Assembly (NCBI GenBank): GCA_963783095.1 | Contig: CAWAMR010000003.1 | Location: forward strand, 62,001-126,000 | Direction: 5' to 3' | DNA length: 64,000 bases | Origin: CAWAMR01 sp963783095 | GTDB taxonomy: Bacteria; Planctomycetota; Planctomycetia; Gemmatales; Gemmataceae | Part shown: in pieces, positions 60,760 to 64,000 of the stretch | Numbering within the stretch: the stretch's first letter is position 1 | Layout: each line of letters starts with the position of its first letter | Notes under the pieces: model-generated | The model's database searches: none | Told to the model about the DNA's origin: nothing | The model's input: the letters and a program-made list of their open reading frames with translations, nothing else | Program-made: the position numbers and the translations under genes

Positions 60760-60845
60760 GTGGTGGTATGTGGAGGGTGGTGCGTGGAGGGTGGTGAAAT
60801 ATCGATCAATGTTCTAACATACCCGCCACCCGCCACCCTCCACCT
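60760..60845. repeat. GTGGAGGGTGGT-type tandem repeat with inverted copies
   Basis: GTGGAGGGTGGT-like units repeat at 60760-60796 and reappear inverted as CCACCC(G)CCACCCTCCAC at 60822-60845. It fills the gap between the PQQ gene and the BTRD1-like gene. Confidence 0.7.
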
Positions 60846-60851
60846 CATCCA

Positions 60852-62108
60852 TCAATTCCGAGCCTTCACGTCATAACACCAAAGAATATCCTTCTCGCGA
60901 ATAAAGAGTTTTCCATCCGCAACCACCGGGTGTGCCCAGCACTGGCTGTTTCCGTTGGGAACCTTGAAGGCGCTTACTTCTTTGTAGCTCGTCGCCGTGG
61001 GATCAATCAGCGATACCCAGCCATTGTCGTAGCGCAGATAGAGCCTGCCATCGGCATACGTCAACGAAATCGATCCGCGACCTTCGGTTTTCTTGTTGCT
61101 CTTCCATTTCACTTTACCGGTCTTGAAGTCAGCGCACCACAGTTCGCCGTTTTGATCGACGTCGCCGAAAAGCTTGTCGCCTACCAGAACGACCCCGCCA
61201 TGCCTGTTATTGAGCGAACTCTCAAAATAATTCTCCTTGACTTGGAAACTGCCGCCGGAGTTGGTAATGGTCAGCAAGGCCCCGCCTCGGCCGTAACCCG
61301 CTGTGGCGAAGACTTGATTCCCCTTCACGATAGGCGTTGGGATATTGGCCGTGTTGCCGCCAAAGCGATCGCCACCGGCCCCGTAACGCCACAACATCTT
61401 GCCATTCTCAGCATCGAAGGAGACCAAGCCGTTGGCCATCAGCTGAATGTATTGCTTCTTCTTGCCGATCACTGCTGCGACCATCGAGGAATAACCTGCG
61501 GAGTCGCCACCTTTTGCAACGACACCTTTCCAAATCACCTCCCCGGTTTTCTTGTCGAGCGCAAGCATGGATGCTTCTGAACCACCGGGCGTGACCATCA
61601 GTTTCTCACCATCGACCAGTGGAGATTCGGTGTAGTTCCAGCCGCCTTCGGAACCTTTGAAATCCATTTTGAGGTTCTTTCGCCACCGTTCCGAGCCATC
61701 CGCGACATTCAAGCAAACCAGATCGCCAAACTGCCCCAGAGCGTAAACGGACTCGGAATCGACAGAGGGTGTACAGCGCGTTCCTGCATAATTGCCACCC
61801 GGTTGCCCCAGTTTGGTACTCCAGAGTTTTTCTCCGCTGTCACGATCGATGCAGAACACAAAGGAGGAGTCCTTGCGGTCGCCGATGGTGAAGACACGCT
61901 TGCCGACTACGGCAACACTGGAAAACCCGATGCCGATGCCCTCACATTTCCAAGCCAGTTTTGGCCCTTCATCCGGCCATTTTTTCAACAAGCCTTTCTC
62001 TTCCGAAATATCGTTTCGATTCGGTCCGCGAAACCCCGGCCAATCGTTGGCGGAACTGATCGAACCAATGAAGAGCAGAAAACCAGCCAGGACTGTTGGT
62101 AGCCGCAT
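60852..62108 (-). CDS. exported PQQ-like beta-propeller protein (BamB-like)
   Basis: 418 residues, intact. A signal peptide (MRLPTVLAGFLLFIGSISSA) and WPGFRGPNRNDISEEKGLL, a typical planctomycete lead, precede PQQ-like repeats: FVFCIDRDSGEKLWSTKLG, LVCLNVADGSERWRK, MLALDKKTGEVIWKG, LVSFDAENGKMLWRYGAGG, ELWCADFKTGKVKWKS. It forms an eight-bladed-type propeller. These are not shown to bind PQQ and are probably scaffold or binding proteins outside the cytoplasm. Confidence 0.85.
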   Translation of the reverse strand: MRLPTVLAGFLLFIGSISSANDWPGFRGPNRNDISEEKGLLKKWPDEGPKLAWKCEGIGIGFSSVAVVGKRVFTIGDRKDSSFVFCIDRDSGEKLWSTKLGQPGGNYAGTRCTPSVDSESVYALGQFGDLVCLNVADGSERWRKNLKMDFKGSEGGWNYTESPLVDGEKLMVTPGGSEASMLALDKKTGEVIWKGVVAKGGDSAGYSSMVAAVIGKKKQYIQLMANGLVSFDAENGKMLWRYGAGGDRFGGNTANIPTPIVKGNQVFATAGYGRGGALLTITNSGGSFQVKENYFESSLNNRHGGVVLVGDKLFGDVDQNGELWCADFKTGKVKWKSNKKTEGRGSISLTYADGRLYLRYDNGWVSLIDPTATSYKEVSAFKVPNGNSQCWAHPVVADGKLFIREKDILWCYDVKARN

Positions 62109-62405
62109 GTGTGAAACTCCTAAAGTGGGGCGAATGAGGTAGGATTCGATTAGTCTATCGGTCGGGAGAGGTAGTTAAATTGGATTTTGTTTTTTCCGAC
62201 CTACCCACCTTCTTCATTGTTGCCGATTGCATACCGCCAATCAGTCAGATCATTCAAAATCCTCGTTTTTTGTCAAAAACTCCATTGACACAAAAATCCA
62301 ACGAGGCTAGACATCCCGTCAGTGCAAAGAGGCTCTTGCCTTGAAGGAAGAAAAAGATCGCATCCGGCCCACGGGGCCGGTTTGTCTCACGGAGGTGTTA
62401 ATAAC

Positions 62406-63017
62406 ATGCGCAGGTTCAGAATTGCTCTTGTGATGGCCGCCTTCGTCGGGTTGGCGACATCTTCTGCTCACGCAGGTTTGATGCCTGTGTCAGCCACCAT
62501 GACGCCCGAATCCGGAAATAATCTTTACAATTACAATGTGGGCCTGGAGAGTGGCTCGGTCTTGAAGTCGGGCGACTATTTCACGATCTACGACGTTGCC
62601 GGCTATGTTAGCGGCAGCGCGACCACACCCGCAAACTGGGCGTTGACATCGAGCAACATCGGTCTGACACCCGCCAATCTCGCGCCGATCGATAGTTCCA
62701 GCGTCCCTAACCTTACTTTCACATACACGGGAACGTCGCCCATAACCACTGCCGGAAGCGTGGGCAATTTCACTTTCAACGCCACGAGTACGCCGATCCC
62801 AACATTTTTCGCATCGCAGACCCATACATCTACCAATGGTGTGGAAGGGAACGTGACGACGATTACGCCCACGACGACCAGTTCAAGCGGTCCAAGCGGT
62901 CCAAGCGGTCCAAGCGGTCCAAGCGATCCGCAAACTCCTGAGCCGGCTACCATCCTTTTGCTGGGAATGGCCTTGCCGATTGCCGGACTGAGACGCTGGA
63001 TGTCCCGAAAGGAATAA
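62406..63017 (+). CDS. PEP-CTERM exported protein
   Basis: 203 residues from the ATG at 62406 (GGAGG 9-10 nt upstream). A signal peptide (MRRFRIALVMAAFVGLATSSA) is followed by a beta-rich surface domain. A (Gly-Pro-Ser)4 linker and the PEP-CTERM sorting signal TPEPATILLLGMALPIAGLR with Arg-rich end RRWMSRKE come last. An exosortase-type transpeptidase is expected to process it. The DNA of the GPS linker is a 9-bp tandem repeat. Confidence 0.85.
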   Translation: MRRFRIALVMAAFVGLATSSAHAGLMPVSATMTPESGNNLYNYNVGLESGSVLKSGDYFTIYDVAGYVSGSATTPANWALTSSNIGLTPANLAPIDSSSVPNLTFTYTGTSPITTAGSVGNFTFNATSTPIPTFFASQTHTSTNGVEGNVTTITPTTTSSSGPSGPSGPSGPSDPQTPEPATILLLGMALPIAGLRRWMSRKE

Positions 63018-63035
63018 CGGCAACGACAATTATCT

Positions 63036-63080
63036 CTCCTGCGCGGGATCACTACCGGTGACCTCGTTTGCAGGAGTTTT
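63036..63080 (+). terminator. terminator after PEP-CTERM gene
   Basis: CTCCTGC (63036-63042) pairs with GCAGGAG (63070-63076), followed by TTTT, about 20 bp after the stop. Confidence 0.5.
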
Positions 63081-63111
63081 GTCGTTTGAGCTTGAATTTC
63101 CCAACCTCCCG

Positions 63112-64000
63112 TTATCCGAGTCCCAGCCGTTGGCATGCTTCATCGAAAATGGTGCCGATGAGTTGCTCGTAGGAACTGCCTTGTAACCTGGTGATGAAAA
63201 CCAGATCGCTCGATTCCGGATTCAGTCCCGGCAGCGGATTGGCTTCCAGGAAATACGGGACTCCATCCCGGACTCGAAAGTCGATCCTCGCTACGTCCTG
63301 ACATCCGAGAATATCGTAGGCATCCAGTGCAGCGGCCTCGAGAGCCAGGATGGTTTCGTGCGGCAACTTGGGAGGAACCTCGTATTCGACTTGGGCTTCC
63401 CAGTCGCGCTTGACTTCCAGGCTATAGATAAAGTGATCGGTCTTCTGTTTGGGTAACACCCGCATCATGCCCAGAATGCGCGGCGGATCGTTGCCGATCA
63501 CGCCAACCGTCACCTCATCTCCTGCGATAAACTCCTCCAGCAAGACCGCTTGCTTGTAGTCCTGCCACAACGAGACAACGGTGGGGCCGATATCTTCGAT
63601 TTTCTGGATCAGGCACTTGGAACGAATTCCCTTGCTCGAACCTTCACAGACCGGTTTGGCGATCAACGGCAGTTGTAAATCGTTTTCGCTCGCGATGGCC
63701 GGGAATTCAGCAAAATCTCCATCGTATTGCCCCGGTGGAAAGGTGATAAGACACCCTTCCGGCGTTATGATCCCGGCATCCTGAACTGCCCTGCGACACA
63801 GGTCTTTATCGAGCGCAAGCGCAAGTGTCAGCGGATCGGAGCCGGTATGAGGGATATTGAGCATTTCACACACCGCGGGAACGCGCGATTCGCGGTTGCG
63901 GGAGATACCCTGCCCTTCGGCAATGTTGAACACCAGATCGGGCGGATCGCTTAGGATTTTTTCCAGTAGTTCTCTGCCGTTGCCGAGTTCAATCACCTCA
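63112..64000 (-). CDS. D-alanine--D-alanine ligase-like ATP-grasp protein, start beyond window
   Basis: At least 295 residues, open to the window end. ATP-grasp features are DLVFNIAEGQGISRNRESRV (residue about 20), HTGSDPLTLALALDKDLCRR, LPLIAKPVCEGSSKGIRSK, AVLLEEFIAGDEVTVGVIG and DVARIDFRVRDGVPYFLEAN with LNPESS as Mg/ATP ligands. The fold is that of Ddl but the sequence differs from standard Ddl, and relatives use other amino acid-like substrates; the exact product is unknown. The N-terminus is missing. Confidence 0.8.
   Translation of the reverse strand, partial: EVIELGNGRELLEKILSDPPDLVFNIAEGQGISRNRESRVPAVCEMLNIPHTGSDPLTLALALDKDLCRRAVQDAGIITPEGCLITFPPGQYDGDFAEFPAIASENDLQLPLIAKPVCEGSSKGIRSKCLIQKIEDIGPTVVSLWQDYKQAVLLEEFIAGDEVTVGVIGNDPPRILGMMRVLPKQKTDHFIYSLEVKRDWEAQVEYEVPPKLPHETILALEAAALDAYDILGCQDVARIDFRVRDGVPYFLEANPLPGLNPESSDLVFITRLQGSSYEQLIGTIFDEACQRLGLG

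Overview
The window looks like a chromosome segment of a planctomycete, most likely from the Gemmataceae. The evidence is the gene families present: DUF1549/DUF1553 and DUF1501 proteins, an ECF sigma factor fused to a WD40 propeller, Ser/Thr kinases fused to WD40 propellers, two DUF4058 proteins, an FGly-type sulfatase, SMP-30, a PEP-CTERM surface protein and a serine hydrolase beside a BTRD1-like protein. Lines counted by hand in ordinary genes are about 53-57% GC. No rRNA, phage, complete IS element or CRISPR array was seen. Two tRNA genes are present (Ser-TGA and Lys-TTT).

Layout. 1-5.5 kb: truncated DUF1549/DUF1553 gene, fatty acid desaturase, and a three-gene minus-strand lipid operon (acyltransferase, ketosynthase-like protein, ketosynthase). 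5.6-12.3 kb: tRNAs, TauD-like dioxygenase, a fused FAD/Fe-S oxidase coupled to a MoaD-like protein, and two small genes. 12.3-17.6 kb: SUMF1-like protein, long inverted repeat, amidohydrolase pair, PIN-toxin fragment, DUF1501 protein. 17.9-21.5 kb: envelope-stress island (YqjE-like, CsbD-like, lipoprotein, DUF4142, GSP17M-like, DUF3309-like). 22.7-29 kb: VWA, PP2C-like phosphatase and kinase-WD40, a TerY-P-like signalling triad. 29.5-35.7 kb: two more large WD40 proteins, one with a kinase domain. 35.9-43 kb: SMP-30, acetylxylan-esterase-like hydrolase, and an AtuA-type acyl-CoA catabolic cluster interrupted by DUF4058. 43-46.7 kb: macro-domain protein, dual-specificity phosphatase, broken toxin-antitoxin remnants, DEAD-box helicase. 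46.8-51.4 kb: ECF sigma-WD40 gene and PilT-like ATPase. 51.7-56.7 kb: an AT-richer block encoding a nuclease/STAND-NTPase protein and a helical partner (or one split protein), the best candidate for an undescribed or poorly described system, probably anti-phage. 56.8-64 kb: sulfatase, DUF4058, serine hydrolase, BTRD1-like protein, PQQ-propeller protein, PEP-CTERM protein, ATP-grasp ligase.

Two features run through the whole window. First, roughly half of the long genes are broken by single-base frameshifts, over thirty in 64 kb. Many lie in C or G runs, and one pair compensates within about 30 bp inside a conserved FAD motif, so most are probably sequence errors. Genes are reported at their reconstructed extents. 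Second, four intergenic spots carry short tandem repeats followed by the same unit inverted, each with a different unit, so the architecture recurs rather than the sequence.

All family assignments are from reading translations by eye; no database search was run.
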